From positions 1,188,243 through 1,252,242 of the forward strand of contig CP093829.1 in assembly GCA_033063855.1 (NCBI GenBank): 64,000 nucleotides of DNA, in the 5' to 3' direction. Each line of letters begins with the position of its first letter. Positions within the stretch are counted from its first letter, which is position 1. This stretch comes from Smittia aterrima (taxonomy: Eukaryota > Arthropoda > Insecta > Diptera > Chironomidae). The notes under the pieces were generated by a model, which worked only from the letters and a program-made list of their open reading frames with translations, was not told the DNA's origin and did not search any database. The translations under genes and the position numbers were made by a program. Below, in pieces: positions 14,601 to 26,796 of the stretch.

Positions 14601-15488
14601 GTGAACGAAGAAGAAAGGAATTAGGAGAAAATTGAAGGAGGCAAGCTTAGTGCAGCTTCAATTTGAGGAGGGACGATCTTCTCACATCTTCTACGAATAA
14701 ATCCAAAGCACTCAAAAGCAACAAATGAAAAGGCATTTGCTTTATTAACTAAGACAACATCAAGCCAATAAAATATTTATGTTTTTAATTTTCCTTCAGA
14801 TTGTTCAAATGTTGACTCGAGCATTAAAACGTTTGAAAGCTTTTGAAGCGAGAAAATGACTGAAAGAAAAAGATGAAAATCGGATGAATATGGATTTGAA
14901 GCTTTCAGAAACGCAAATACTGAGAAAAAAAATGAAGCAAATAAATATCTTCCTTCTCCAGCTTTTCCATCCGCATCATTGTTGACTGAATGAGAATTTG
15001 CATTTGAGCTTCGATAGACGAGCTCGACGAATGTTAATAAAGCGATTGAAGTGTGGCGGTAAACTTATTGAACCGTGAAACAGAATTCACACGATGATTG
15101 ATGCTTCCGACGCGAGGCGTAAATAATCATGCGGAAACGGTTCTCACAAATAAATCACCGAAAAAAAAAAGCTCATTGCAGTACGTGATTGGAAGCCTTG
15201 TCGCAACAGCTAAATACATTATTGATTAGAGTTGTGATGTGTCGCTGTCTTTTGTGAAGTGCGAAAACGAATTACATCGCAAACTCTTTCGACAGAATTT
15301 ATCATCAACGGAACATAATAAATATCAGTGAGCATAATAAAGAATTTTTCTCGGATAATGAAATTGTATAAAAACTGATAGACTGCTCGAACATCACATC
15401 ATAAAGTCTCACTCCATCCATCAGACGACAGATCAAAAGCATCAACAGTGACACCGAGCACAAAAAGCGAAGAGACAAGCGACACGGA
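5655..15488. other. Long stretch without a recognisable gene
   Basis: Almost 10 kb between TRIM9 and the GH16-like gene. I looked for coding character on both strands and found only short frames with AT-driven composition. It holds the TRIM9 3' UTR (AATAAA at 6262), GA-rich simple runs such as 6277-6298, an ATT trinucleotide run near 10945-10962, and many TAATTA-type homeodomain-like cores. The far end contains the GH16 promoter. It may harbour enhancers or non-coding RNA, but the sequence alone does not show one. Confidence 0.5.
15367..15374 (+). promoter_or_regulatory. TATA box of the GH16/GNBP-like gene
   Basis: TATAAAAA about 115 nt upstream of the ATG at 15489. A start roughly 30 nt further on would give a 5' leader of about 90 nt. 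The position is consistent with a strongly or inducibly expressed secreted-protein gene. Confidence 0.6.
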
Positions 15489-16791
15489 ATGGTGAAAATA
15501 TTTTTCAATCTATTTTTTGTTGCGCTCACTTTAGGTGGAAATGTTCATGGGGCGAGCACTAAATGTGAGAAAACTGTCACAACCGCAAGTTTAAATGGTT
15601 TAAAAAAATCATCGAGCGAGAAAAAACTTTGCTCCGGCGATTTGATATTTGAAGAAACCTTTGACAGCTTCGACCTGGACGTGTGGGATCACTGCAATTC
15701 TTTCAATGGTGACCGGGTATGTTTGAAAGCAATTTCAGGAATGTGCGGTGGAAAGAATTTTCAAAAATAACTTCCTAGGACTGGGAGTTTCAATGGTACA
15801 CAAACAATCGAAGCAACTCATTCGTTGAAGATGGAAATTTAAATATTCGCCCGACTTTTACTGCAGACGATTTCGGAGAGCTTTTCCTGCATTCACAAAG
15901 TCTAGAGTTGCAAGGAGACGGACCGAATGAACAGTAAGATGAAACTATTTTGTGTTAGCTTGAGTGTTTTGACTAGAGAGAGAAAAATTCATTAGATGCA
16001 CAGACGCAGCAAAGTCAGGCTGCAAACGGATGGGAAGTCAAATACACATTTTAAATCCAATCAAGAGTGCACGAATAAGAACTTTGAACTCGTTCGCCTT
16101 CAAGTATGGAAAGGTTGAAATAAATGCAAAGATGGCATCAGGAGATTGGCTTCTACCTTCTATTAAATTCCTGCCTAAAAGCAATGCTTATGGAGTGTTT
16201 CCAGCATCGGGAGAAATTGACTTGGTGCAGTCAAGGGGAAATCGTGAACTGACTAGGAATGGAATCAACATTGGCAGTGATCAGATTACGTCATCTTTAC
16301 ACTTTGGACCGTACTCGAAAGCCGACTCTTGGCAACTGACTTCTTTCTCTCGCAACTCAAATGAAAAAGGAAAAGGCTTCAACACTGCATTCCACAGATA
16401 TCAAATGGAATGGAGTACTGATAAGATTACATTCAGCATCGATGACATCGAGACAGCAACTGTGAAGGCTAAAAGTGGATTCTGGGAGAAGGGAGAGTTT
16501 GACGCTGCGCTACCTGGAACTTCAAATCCTTGGACAGGTGGATCAAAAATGGCTCCATTCGATCAAGAGTTCTATCTCTCGATAAATCTCGCTGTTGGTG
16601 GCGGCAACGAATTTTTCCCTGACGATGCTATCAACTCATCCGGAGAAAAACCGTGGAGTAATAACTCAATCAGTCCTATGACGGACTTCTGGCATGCAAA
16701 AAATGTATGGCAGCCGACATGGAAAACCGCAGAGAACCGCACAAAGGAAGCGTCGCTGTTAATCGACTATATTCGCGTGTGGGCACTTTAG
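15489..16791 (+). CDS. Secreted GH16 beta-1,3-glucanase-like / GNBP-type protein, probable non-catalytic
   Basis: A glycoside-hydrolase-family-16 fold related to insect beta-1,3-glucanases and Gram-negative-binding proteins, which bind or cut microbial beta-1,3-glucan in haemolymph or gut. Exons: 15489-15716, 15779-15933, 15996-16791, about 391 residues. It starts with a signal peptide (VKIFFNLFFVALTLGG). The GH16 domain follows, with FEETFDSFDLDVWDH, DWEFQWYTNNRSNSF, FKYGKVEINAKM and a C-terminal LLIDYIRVWAL. The catalytic strand reads GEIDLVQSRGN where active enzymes have E-I-D-x-x-E: the nucleophile Glu and the Asp are present but the acid/base Glu is Gln. No N-terminal CBM39 glucan-binding module is seen, so it resembles the module-less glucanase/GNBP-B-like branch. 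Alternative: a weak or pathogen-recognition protein without catalysis. AATAAA at 16947-16952. Confidence 0.88.
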
Positions 16792-18259
16792 AAACCGATC
16801 AATTCTGTTCGCGACTGACAAAAGCAAAAAAATATTGATGCCGGCAAATTTTTACCACTTCAATGCACAACAGAAGCTCGAGCGGCACTTAAAGCAATCT
16901 TGCTTCTATTTCAAAAGCACATGACCTTCCTAATAGTTTCAATTTAAATAAATCGCTGATTTGTAGGAAGACTTTATTTCTAACAAGTAGAGTTTAGTTT
17001 CGTTAATTAAAGCTTACACAGACACCACAAAAAAAGTTGTTGAAGTGATTTTTTCTCGTAAATAAAAGCATATTGTTCACAAGGCAATTAATTTCATCCA
17101 CTGTTCCACTGCTGAAGCTAATGTTCCTACAATTTCGTATGAAAACAGAAGCAAAAGAATTATTCCACCACTCGACTTCCAGTAAACAAAAAATATTTTC
17201 ATAGAACGACTCTCTCGGTTTCATCGAGACTGGGAATCGTTAATGGCACGAGAAGTGGTGAATTTTTCAATTTTGTTTTCTGCATGTAAGAGCACTCACT
17301 TCGTCCGAGTAGCTCAGCTCATGATACAACTCTGCATCTCACCCTCTCCAATTATTTCTCGTTTTTACGCTTGTTTGCACTGAGATAATCACTTGAATTA
17401 TGTAGAAAATGACTTTTAAAGTAATTAAAATGGAAATGAGCTCTTCAGAGCTCGATGTTTCCTACTCGAAGGCGTATGCAAAGCAAATATTGTTCCTGTG
17501 GCGAAAGACTTAGATACCGAGAGCAATTTTCCAGCTCGCAAGAAGTGATTATTGTGGAAGGCTTCTTCTATCTCTCGCCTTACCTTTTAATTAAATTGCG
17601 ACATTAAGACTTTTATGAAATTATCTGTCTCAGTGACCGTTAATGGCACTTCGCAAGCAACGTAGCGAGAAAGTGAAATAAAAGTTTTATTTTTAATTAA
17701 AAACTTTACGTAGATGATGAACAATCCCCTTGAATCACCGGAACTTTCTCGAGACGAGTACCTTCACCGAGATTATGTTTTAATTAAGATTTTTTGTTTG
17801 CTGTTTATTCTGTGAGGTGTCAGTGAAGTTTGCTGGTTTTTACACTTGCGACATATGACGTTGATTCCAGAAAGAAATGACGGCAAAGTCCAGTGAGGAA
17901 TTCTCGCTCATGAGAGTTTGAATCTCACGATTATTAGTTGAGGGAAAACCCAATCGCTAAGCCGAGCTGCGGTGAGTCAATGCGGGCGTTAAACAAGCAT
18001 TTAACCAGACAAGCTCATTTGAAATTACAAGTAGCAATTGAACGTGACGTTACTGTCGTCGTTTCCTCTTTATCTCGTATTTCTCGAGAGAACTCGAAAT
18101 ATGCAAAATATCTACTCAGAGAGCTTTAAACGCGGGCGAGTGTTGTGTATATAAGTAGATTGTTTGTCGTTGATGTCTTTAGTTTTATGTTAGCGCCAAG
18201 TAAGAAGACAGTTGAAGTTTGTTCTTGCAAGTTGCAACGCAAATAAAAAAAAATTAAAA
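16792..18259. other. Intergenic, no gene seen except promoter elements
   Basis: It contains the 3' UTR of the GH16-like gene with its poly(A) signal and, at the right end, the promoter and leader of the small secreted-protein gene. The open frames present on either strand lack domain-like composition. Confidence 0.5.
18148..18155 (+). promoter_or_regulatory. TATA box of the small secreted-protein gene
   Basis: TATATAAG about 110 nt upstream of the ATG at 18260, a spacing that matches the TATA-ATG distance of the GH16-like gene at 15367. Confidence 0.55.
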
Positions 18260-18607
18260 ATGAAGTTTTTTGTGTTGTTGTTGATTTCTATGACATTGTT
18301 GAGCGCAAATGCGCAGCGCGGTTCTTATGCCGGCGTCCGACCGATCAGCAATGGAATCAAGGGACCATTCCCAGAGCAACCAAGTGGCATTAACAGCAGA
18401 TTTGGTGAAGAGAATGGAATCACAGCTGACAGAATTCCAGTCGACGCTCTTGGCGATATTAACTTAGTGAACACTTTACTTCAACGCCCACAACACCAGC
18501 AACCATTCTGGCTTTTGAACTGGCAGCAGATCGAAGCTCATCGAAATCAACCTCAAATTTATGGGAATCACCTAGCGCAGCGCGGGTCATTCCAGGGTCG
18601 TCGCTGA
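18260..18607 (+). CDS. Small secreted protein, unknown function
   Basis: A single-exon 115-residue protein. I start it at ATG 18260 rather than at the longer in-frame ATG at 18212, because 18260 follows an A-rich leader and gives a clean signal peptide (MKFFVLLLISMTLLSANAQ) with likely cleavage after NAQ. The mature part has no cysteine, is rich in Gln, Asn and Pro, begins RGSYAGVRPISNG, and carries RIPVDALGDINLVN and PFWLLNWQQIEAHRNQPQ. It ends RGSFQGRR, a dibasic terminus that could be processed. The gene has its own TATA box (18148) and AATAAA (18673-18678), so it looks like an independent, perhaps abundantly expressed, extracellular product. I have a weak impression that similar uncharacterised secreted proteins exist in flies, but cannot name a family. 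No function is proposed. Confidence 0.8.
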   Translation: MKFFVLLLISMTLLSANAQRGSYAGVRPISNGIKGPFPEQPSGINSRFGEENGITADRIPVDALGDINLVNTLLQRPQHQQPFWLLNWQQIEAHRNQPQIYGNHLAQRGSFQGRR

Positions 18608-20569
18608 TAAAAACTTCGCTAGTGCGCTGATAGAGTTAAGAAATCGTTGTAAAAGTTCCTTCCTCATTTGAGAATAAAAATTTTGCATGTAAATCCCAAA
18701 ACGAGTGTTCTTTACCATTCATAATTTTTTAAATAGAAAAAAATGTGCACAAACATCGAGCGAAGCGCAAAAAGGAGAAGGAGAACGATTCAATTGTGGA
18801 TTCGTGGCTGTTGAATTCGAATTAAAAGACGTTTTCTTCTTATCTACCGAGATGGAAAAATGTTCTTCTATGCAAATGCACATTTGAGAGTTTGAGTGAA
18901 GAAGAAAATGTGTTTTATCTATTCCGTCGGTGGAGGAAGCTTTCACTGCTGCTACAGCTCTCAGCTTGCGGTTTTTTTTAATGAAATCAGTTGAATCGAA
19001 TGAATTGCTCATTAGTGAAAGCGACTCGTTGTCGTTTTTCAAAAGCTTCGTTGAGTTGAATTATTTTCATGTTGCAGCATGTGGATTTCAATTCACTTCT
19101 CTTCATGAATGCATCCGACAAATTTAATCCACGAAAGTAATTACAGGATTGATTACGGAACGAGACGATCAAGCAGCAGCGCTCCCTTCATTTTTCACCT
19201 GGACACTGAGGACTAAATAATAACGGCAATTAAAAACGATTTTGAGTTAATGCGGCGGAGGGAAAAATCGATAGCTGCTTCATACGACTACCCGATAAAC
19301 GATCCGACATGCTTAATGCCCAAGCATTTTTCCCTGAGCATTGTGGAGCAAACATCAAACTCAGTTTTATATTATTCAGCATAGTAATTGTTTGCGTGCG
19401 CTCGAACTCGACAAAATATTATGACCATTCCTATGAAATATTTATTTTCATTTCCCTTCATTCGTAGTTGCGTTTGCAGTCCAGGACGATAATCACTCAT
19501 TTATGTTCCACTTCAGTTTATTCTTCCCCAATAATAGAGAGAGGAGTCTACGGCACTGGAAATAATGAACGCGCACATAAACATCGCCCTTCTCGAAGCT
19601 CGCTCTAATTTATGTCAAGTCATAATCGCAATTATTGTGAGTTTAATTAATAATAATTTTCACAATAAAATCGCATTAGACCCAAAGCCGGGATGCCGCT
19701 CGACTAGCTCGTAAAACTGTGCCAAATGTGTTTTTGCTGTCACCTTCAAAGTAATTTGCGTGCAATCTCTTTCCGATAAATCTTTTGCTTTGCTGGTAAT
19801 TGCTGGAAAAGAGTCGGATTATTGATCTATGCGTTGAAAATGCTGGCGAAACAAGAATTTTTACGCCTTCGAGTTATGCAGGAAATTTTCTTTGTCTATA
19901 AAAAGATTTCCTAGAATTTCGTTATCAATTGATAACAGACATTCGCAGTTTCCCAGTTGAAGATTCCCCGTCGAAGTTTTCCCCATCGAACAAATTAAAC
20001 CCCAAACATTGTTAATTACGATGATGTTCATAGATCAATTGCGGTCACGTAGAGTCAAAGGGAACATTCCAATTCTGATACAAATGTAATAATGTTGTGG
20101 AACCGCATTGATAAGACTTTGCAATAGTCGATAGTCGACACGAAAAGCTGTTCACATGAATAATTTGTGTGTGAGTTAAGCGAAGAAAGTATTCGAGCAT
20201 TGAATGTTTACTTTCGAAGACAAATTTCATTGCGAGACCGCAGTTTAAATGTGACGAACGGGAAAAGAACGTGCACGACGGTTAGCGTCGGTTATCTTAT
20301 CTAAACGTCGATCGATAAGAAATTTTCTGTAATAATTGTGTATCAATCATTCGTTACTCATTCGCGAAGGTGCGTTAACCGTTTAGAAAGTTATTTAAGT
20401 TCCTCAAAGAAATGTTTTTGGATTTCTAATCAGAAGTTCGAGGTTGAAGATTACAAATTCCGACGGTTACCGGTTAAACTCCATCGTCTGTGTTGTCCAT
20501 TTTAAAACGATTGGAATAAATATTTCAAAGTAGAAGTGAAGAGAGCGCAGCTGATATTTATTTATTGCA
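18608..20569. other. Intergenic region upstream of the glycosyltransferase
   Basis: No supported gene. It holds the 3' UTR of the secreted-protein gene, a TATAAAAA at 19897-19904 that is too far from the next ATG to assign, and the paired GATA-type sites at 20292-20302. The open frames at 18705-19172 on both strands overlap each other and lack domain-like features. Confidence 0.45.
20292..20302 (+). promoter_or_regulatory. Paired GATA-factor sites
   Basis: TTATCTTATCT contains two overlapping GATA cores in reverse orientation about 270 nt upstream of the glycosyltransferase ATG, with a further ATCGATAAG at about 20311-20319. Clustered GATA sites are typical of insect gut and fat-body promoters. 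The motif is seen; its use by this gene is inferred. Confidence 0.35.
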
Positions 20570-21678
20570 ATGCGGGCTTTGAAGATTGTGTCATTCCTCG
20601 TTTTAATTTCGTGCATTTTGCTGATCTGCTACACTGTGATTTCGTCTGACGAGCCATCAAAACTTTACACAAATTTCTTATTGATCGATCAAAACGTTGA
20701 CACTGAAAATATTGCCGACGATGAAAGTATTTTCTTTATTGAGACGAGATCCGGAATAGATCATGCGATTGATTCGCATCAAGCTTGCAGCGTTGAGTCA
20801 GCTGGTAAGACCTGCAACAGTTTGTCATTAACAACTTCTCGTAATCTCATCTCACGATCTTTTTAGCGATCATGTATCCAAATAGGAAAATCTACCTAAT
20901 GTTTGTTACTAAAACGAACGAAGTGCACTTAGATAAATCATCGCTCGTTGAAGCAATCTCGAGTTATGGAAACATTCATTTTAAGTATTTAAATATTCAC
21001 GAATTTTCTAAAAACACTCCTTTGGATACTTGGATGCAAACGAATAAACTGATTAATTCAAACTACGAAGTCTCGCACACTTCAGATGCTCTGCGGTTCC
21101 TAACTCTTTGGAAATTCGGAGGAACTTACTTAGATCTCGATGTTATCGTTAAGAAAGCAACAGACTTAAAGAACTTTGCTTGTGCCGAGGGGGAGAGGTT
21201 CATGAACGGCGCTGTGCTCAATCTTGATAGGAAGCGTGGAAAGGAAATTTCATCACTTTTTATTGAGTAATTTAACATTTCTTTGATAATTTTCTGTTTG
21301 TTGGAAAACTTTTGCAATTGCAGGGACTTCGTGAACAACTTTGATGGAAAATTATGGGGAAACAACGGACCTGAAGTCATTACACGAGTTCTGAAAAAAC
21401 TTTGCAACTTTCCAAGTTCGAAAAGTGACGACTGTCAAAAGTTCAACATCTTGCGACCTGAGGAATGTTACGCAATTGGCTACGACGAATGGAAAATGTT
21501 CTTCGAGGAGTCGTCAAGAGACGAAGTTCATTTGAGAACCAAAGATTCGCATTTCATTCATCTTTGGAATAAGTTTAGCAGTAATTATCGTATAAAAGTC
21601 ACTTCGAATAACGCTTACCTTGATCTCGCTAGAAAACTCTGTCCAAAAGTTTACAAATCACGTGAAACTTACTTTTAA
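20570..21678 (+). CDS. Alpha-1,4-glycosyltransferase (A4GALT/alpha4GT1 family)
   Basis: A Golgi type II membrane glycosyltransferase related to vertebrate lactosylceramide alpha-1,4-galactosyltransferase and to the Drosophila alpha4GT enzymes that extend glycosphingolipids with alpha-1,4-linked GalNAc. Exons: 20570-20804, 20867-21266, 21324-21678, about 329 residues. A short cytosolic start is followed by a signal anchor (IVSFLVLISCILLICYTVIS) and a stem, then FFIETRSGIDHAIDSHQACS with the family's early Cys region. The catalytic core has SHTSDALRFLTLWKFGGTYL followed by DLDV, the DXD metal and nucleotide-sugar site. Further on come a FMNGAVLNL segment, GNNGPEVITRVL and HLWNKFSSNY. All family landmarks are intact, so it is predicted active. 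AATAAA at 21689-21694. Acceptor and donor sugars cannot be read from sequence. Confidence 0.9.
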
Positions 21679-23134
21679 ATAATTTTACAATAAATTAAAT
21701 GTTCGACTGCACTTGAACTTTTTCTGCAAGTCACGATCTGAGTCGTCATGGAATTTCTTAAGAATTTCGTTCCTTGCCCTGAAGCTATGCAACTGAAAAA
21801 GTTTTTAACTTCATTTGCTACAAAGTTTTCTTTAAATTCCCTTCAATCAGATTTTTTTAAATGCTTCTGACGGATTGCGAAAGCAACTGGCACTTCACTC
21901 TCCTCTCGAGATTATTGAGCGAGCAAGAAAATAATTCCAAAGTAAACGCCATCATCAATTGACGTCGACGCTTCTGTTCCAGACTTTTTCGCTTTCGTTA
22001 TGAATATTTCGCTCATTTCAATATCAAACGTTAAAGATTTCATGAATAAATTTTCAGAAAGTTTTCAATAAGTTTTTTTTACAGAACAAAATCTGTTGCA
22101 ACTTTTTAGGGATTTTTCTCCTTAAACGATGACAATTTTGATTTTTTACTTTGAACCAGAAAAATCCTTCACTAACTTCGTTTCTCAAATGATCGTTCTG
22201 ATTGTTTTTATTAACGTCGAGTGCTGAATAAAAAAAAATTGTGAGGAGGAATCAATGGCTGTTGGCAATCCCATCCCGAGGCATAAATTTGCATTTAAAT
22301 CATTATGCTATTTTCATTATTGCTGTAATTTAGTATCGAATTCCTTTTTTTGCCGTCGCGCGAAACAAAATTGAATTAACAATCAATTTTGAATTCAGCT
22401 GTGATTTACTCGCGTCGAAAAATGTTCGCTAAACCCTATTTAACTTTGGCGCTGAGGGGAAAGTGCTATCGTTGCAAAAAGAGTGCAGAACTTTAAGCTT
22501 TCAGCGGAAATTACTGCTTCCGTTGCTCTTTTAATTCTTTCCCATTTTTATCGCCTTAGTGGAAGAGTCAACAGGTATTAATGGACTTCGTGGCGTAGAT
22601 ATAAAGTTAGAATTGAATATTTAATGGAAAATATGGCGAGAGGGCGGAAGAAAGTTTGTGTTAACATCTTCTTCGAGTTTCTAGCACATGCTGCGGATTT
22701 TATGCTTGAGTGCCTTCTGGCACATTAATCTTCAATGCATAAAGCAATTTCCATGAAGACAATTGAATTATTTAAGCTTTCATTAGAAAGTCGTAGAGCT
22801 TCACACATTTGCTTCATGACATTTGCCTCAGAAACATATTCCTTTGACATTCAACTTCCTGCGTAATGCACAGCAGGATTTTCACATTTGTCAATTCTTC
22901 AATTTGTTCGAATGAGTTTTCACACATTTTCTTTAAAAGCTCAGACACGAATAGTGACATCTTGTGAGAATTTTCTTTATGAAGTTGACGAATGGAAATT
23001 TAATTTATTTCTCTTTCATTACATTCACCTAACTCCGATACTTTTCGATCATATGGCCAGTCACTATAGCGACCAAACTTTCAAATCAAACAAAAAATTC
23101 TGTTTTCACTCGCAAATCTGTAAATTTAATTAAA
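21679..23134. other. Intergenic, nothing recognised
   Basis: 1.4 kb between the glycosyltransferase and BBS2. It contains only AT-rich sequence and short frames. The stretch 22888-23133 is open on the + strand but its composition is not protein-like, and it is probably BBS2 upstream sequence. Confidence 0.45.
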
Positions 23135-25596
23135 ATGAACGTGAAACCGGCATTTTCGTTCTCAATTGATATGAAGCTATCAGAGAAAGGTGTTGCCGTC
23201 GGGAAATATGATGGACAGAACTCGAGTCTGACGGCAATTACTCAGTCGAACAAAGTAGAAAAGAAAATTGAGAAAAATTCATGAAAAAAAAATTTAATCA
23301 AACTTCTTCGCTTTCAGATAATAATTCACAGTCCCCATGTGAGATACAATTTGTTTAGCAGCGAGAAAGCTTGGTCGGAAATCAAGAAAGATGTTGGAAT
23401 GCTTTCAATCAGTTACACGATAACAGCAATTGCAACCGGAAAACTTTCGCAAAGTACAGAAAAGGAATATTTAGCAATTGGAACAGATACGAATATTTTA
23501 GTTTATCAAGTCGACGATAACTTGGAGATTTTCTTTAAAGAAATCTCAGAAGGAGTTCGTTGCATGATTATGGGAGCAACGAGCAGTTCAAAATCTCCTT
23601 TGCTCTACTGCGGAACCAGGACAACTGTGCGAGGATTTAATGAAAAGGGCGAAGAGCTTTTGTGGATCGTGACATCAGGAATCGTCAATTCAATAATTTT
23701 GTTTGATTTTAGTCGAACCAATGATCAAGAAATTCTGCTTGGCTGCGAAGACGAGAAAATTAAAATCTACAAAGACGACAAGTTCGTTCGAGAGTTGAGC
23801 GAGAATGGACCGATAAAGAAAATCATTGCAGTTGGTCCACTTTTAGTTTTCATTCTCAAAAACGGAACTGTCGGAGTTTACGAAGAGCATGTTCGTCTTT
23901 GGAGAATCAAATCGAAATCTTGCGCGACTTGTGCGGCTCCTTTCGATTTGCTCGGGACTGGGCAGTTGCAAATTGTTTTAGGATGGGAAAGTGGAAAAAT
24001 TGATGTGAGAGACTCACGGTCTGGCGATGTCCTGATGAAGTTAATCACTCCAAGTAAAATAATTGGATTGTTAGTCACAGATTACCGTGGATTAAAGGAA
24101 GACGACTTGATCTGTGTCTCTGAGCAAGGAGAAGTTCAAGGCTATACATCATCGAATGTTAATCTCGCTCCCTTGACAGCCACGGAAGGTTCACAAATGA
24201 AAGATCTTCTCAACTTGAAACAGAACCTTCAACTCGAGTTGATGCATTATGAGAATAACAGTCGAGTGAATGAATCATTGTTAGGAGCAGATGATGATTC
24301 TCCCACGGCAATGAATCAACTCCAGACAATTTCAAACGATTTCGCGATTATACCAGCCAACACTCGATTGCAAATTGCAATCTCGACTGATGGTTCGAAG
24401 AAGTCAAACGTTGAAATTAGTATCAGCACCAACAACTCAACGATTATCAAAGCTGTCATAATATTTGCCGATGGTCTTTTTCCTAATGGCGAGTCTCTGA
24501 TTGTTCATCCGCCTTCGAAACGAGTCACATCTGGATTCTACTCAGGAATGCAATCAACAAGCAATCGAGCAAATGGTGTATCGAGCATTGTCATTCCATT
24601 GAAGATTCCGAAGGATGAACCTGTCGATGTTCACATTAAAGCTTTTGTGGGAAGTGCTGATGGCAATCAATTTCATGTTTTCGAGCTTAATCGACAACTG
24701 CCGAAATTCTCGATGTTCTCGTTACCCGAACGAATAACAGGCTCGCCCAAAAGCTTATCTGACATGACAAAGCTTTCCGACGATTACTTGTCGAAATCTC
24801 CCGAAGGCTTCGTAAGATTTAAAGTTTCTGAGCGCGTTGCGAGATTTTGCATGTTCATCAATCAAAATTTTTTGCTGCCTGCTGACATTGATCCACAACC
24901 CAACGAGTTGGACACTTTTGACTTTCTCAAGCTATCTTTACTCTGCTTGCGAGATGCTTCGCCGCTTATCATCACTTTCTATAATGATTCTAACATTTTA
25001 ATTCAAACTGACAACATTGAACTCGCTGGCAATTTAGTGCAATCCATTGCTCAATTCATGAACATTTTAAACCTCGATTCGACAGCTTCATTCCCGGCCA
25101 CGGTTGAGAGCGTGAGAGAACTGTTCGATAAACTTCAAGGCTTACAAGAGTCATCGAATTTTCTACGAACCGACAATGCTCTGAAAATAAATCTTGCAAA
25201 GATATTGGTCATTCGCGCTGAGGATGCAAAAGTCACAAACATGTGAGAGATACTTTTATAGTCTCGACTTATGTTTACGAAACTTTTTTCTTTCAGCGAG
25301 AATGTTCCCAAGTTTTACAGCGAACTCATGATGACAAACGAGGAATTGATGACATCGTTCAAGATCCGCAGTGAAAACTTCAACGAAGTGCAGCGTTTGC
25401 TTAACGAAATAAATCAAATTTTATTCCGTGCTCAGCGGCTGAGAGGTGAGAAACTCACGAGAGTGTGTCTCGAGAGTGCGTTTGCAGTAATTTTCTATTT
25501 TCAGTCGGCAATATCGCAACAAAGATGATGTCGAGCTATAAAGAAGCGTTAGCGCAGAAGAACATTGAGAAGCTCGTTCAAATAATGCAAATCTGA
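23135..25596 (+). CDS. BBS2: Bardet-Biedl syndrome 2 protein homologue (BBSome subunit)
   Basis: BBS2 is a beta-propeller subunit of the BBSome, the coat complex that moves membrane proteins in and out of cilia; in flies its use is confined to ciliated sensory neurons and similar cells. Exons: 23135-23254, 23318-25242, 25297-25445, 25505-25596, about 761 residues, close to the vertebrate length. The N-terminal propeller shows VAVGKYDG, TQSNK joined to IIIHSPHVR across the first intron, YLAIGTDTNILVYQV, NGTVGVYEEHVRLWRIKSK, LGWESGKIDVRD and VQGY. The middle and C-terminal parts carry the GAE/platform-like and helical regions. The reading frame is intact. The 3' exon is small (92 nt), ends with TGA at 25594-25596 and is followed by AATAAA at 25649. 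A possible relic copy of this last exon lies at 28124-28147 beyond the pickpocket pseudogenes. Confidence 0.93.
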
Positions 25597-25853
25597 GGTC
25601 TCCAGGGAAAGTTAAATTTATTTTATTTAAAATTCTTTTGGAGGTTTCAATAAAGTTCAAAGGCTTTGTTCATAAACTACCGAGCTCGAGAGAAATTCAA
25701 TTTGCATGGAAGAATATTTTTGTAAGTCACGCGAATCTCGATCAAATTTTCTATTTTCCCTTCAGACAAAAGGATCGGAGCAACTTCTTTAAAGTCGAGT
25801 AGGAAATGAAATTGAAACTTTAAAGTTTGTTTTGAGAAGAAACTTTTTTCTAG

Positions 25854-26796
25854 TTTGAAGTATCTTCAAGTCGTTTCGTTGGTTATGAAGGACGACTTTC
25901 TGTGTCACTTCAACGTTTCAATTTCAACTTCACCGATCGTCTCAAAAACTTCTTTAATTTCTTCGGTGATATGAAACATGAAAACGACTATGGCAGTTGG
26001 TTGGATAAGTTTCACATCAACTACAAGTGATTACTCAACAAAGATTTTGTTTTAGTTTCAATTTCTCATCAACAGAAAAGTTTTTCAATTCCGTTAAGTT
26101 GTCGAATGATTTTAAATTAAAATCTTTGAATTAACAACTTCTTTCGTAATTTCTCCGAATAAATTAAATTTCGACGATTCACTTGATGACTTCAGAACGG
26201 AACAGTAAGAAGCTTTTACAAACAGTTTCAAATTTATTTGAGAATCAATTTCAGTCGACGATGCTCTTTGCCGATGATAAAAGCTTGAAGTACTCCAGAG
26301 TTTAAAACAAAATCAATTGTGAGCATGAGTGCCTAACGAACCTGACACTCGAAGCTTGCAGTTGTGCTCTCTACGATCAGAAATCAATCGACCAGAATCT
26401 GCGGAGTCTCCGATGCGGTTTGTTTCAACAAAGTCGAAGAGAACTTTCCTACGTCATCGAAATGCGGTTGTTTGAGTTCCTGCCAAAGATTGCGTTACAA
26501 AGCTGAGACGAAAACTTCAGATTACAATCAGTGAGTTTCATGAATTTTAAAGGAGCTCAACTTACTTTGATATGCTTCCAGGAAAGTCTACACCTACACG
26601 AATGTGGAGTATTATCTTTTCGTTTTCTGGAGGATTGCTTGGTTTGTTTTAGAGAGAGCAAAGTTGTGGGAGTGATCAGCAAATGTTTGTACTTTCAGGA
26701 TTGTTTGTCAGCGTTGTCAGTCATTGAAATTATTTCCTTCGTTACCGACAAGATTTTAGTTCACTTATTCAACTCAAAAGTTCATCCCACGCTAGA
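25854..26796 (+). pseudogene. Pickpocket (DEG/ENaC sodium channel) pseudogene A, N-terminally truncated
   Basis: Remains of a pickpocket-type epithelial sodium channel. I see a diverged extracellular segment (25854-26026) and FELTTSFVISPNKLNFDD (26076-26204). The cysteine-rich domain follows: ECLTNLTLEACSC at 26329-26367, then ICGVSDAVCFNKVEENF and KCGCLSSCQRLRYKAET up to 26530, and a second transmembrane segment (LSALSVIEIISFVTDKILV) at 26701-26776. First transmembrane helix and N-terminus are missing. Lesions: a frame change within 25854-26026, a one-base loss near 26265-26268, an in-frame TAA at 26303-26305, and a +1 shift near 26370-26380, so no single frame spans the domain. Original splice sites are still recognisable (donors at 26205 and 26531; acceptors ending at 26254 and 26581). 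Decay is therefore fairly recent. Family assignment rests on the Cys-domain motifs and TM2 and is strong; subfamily is not determinable. Confidence 0.8.
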
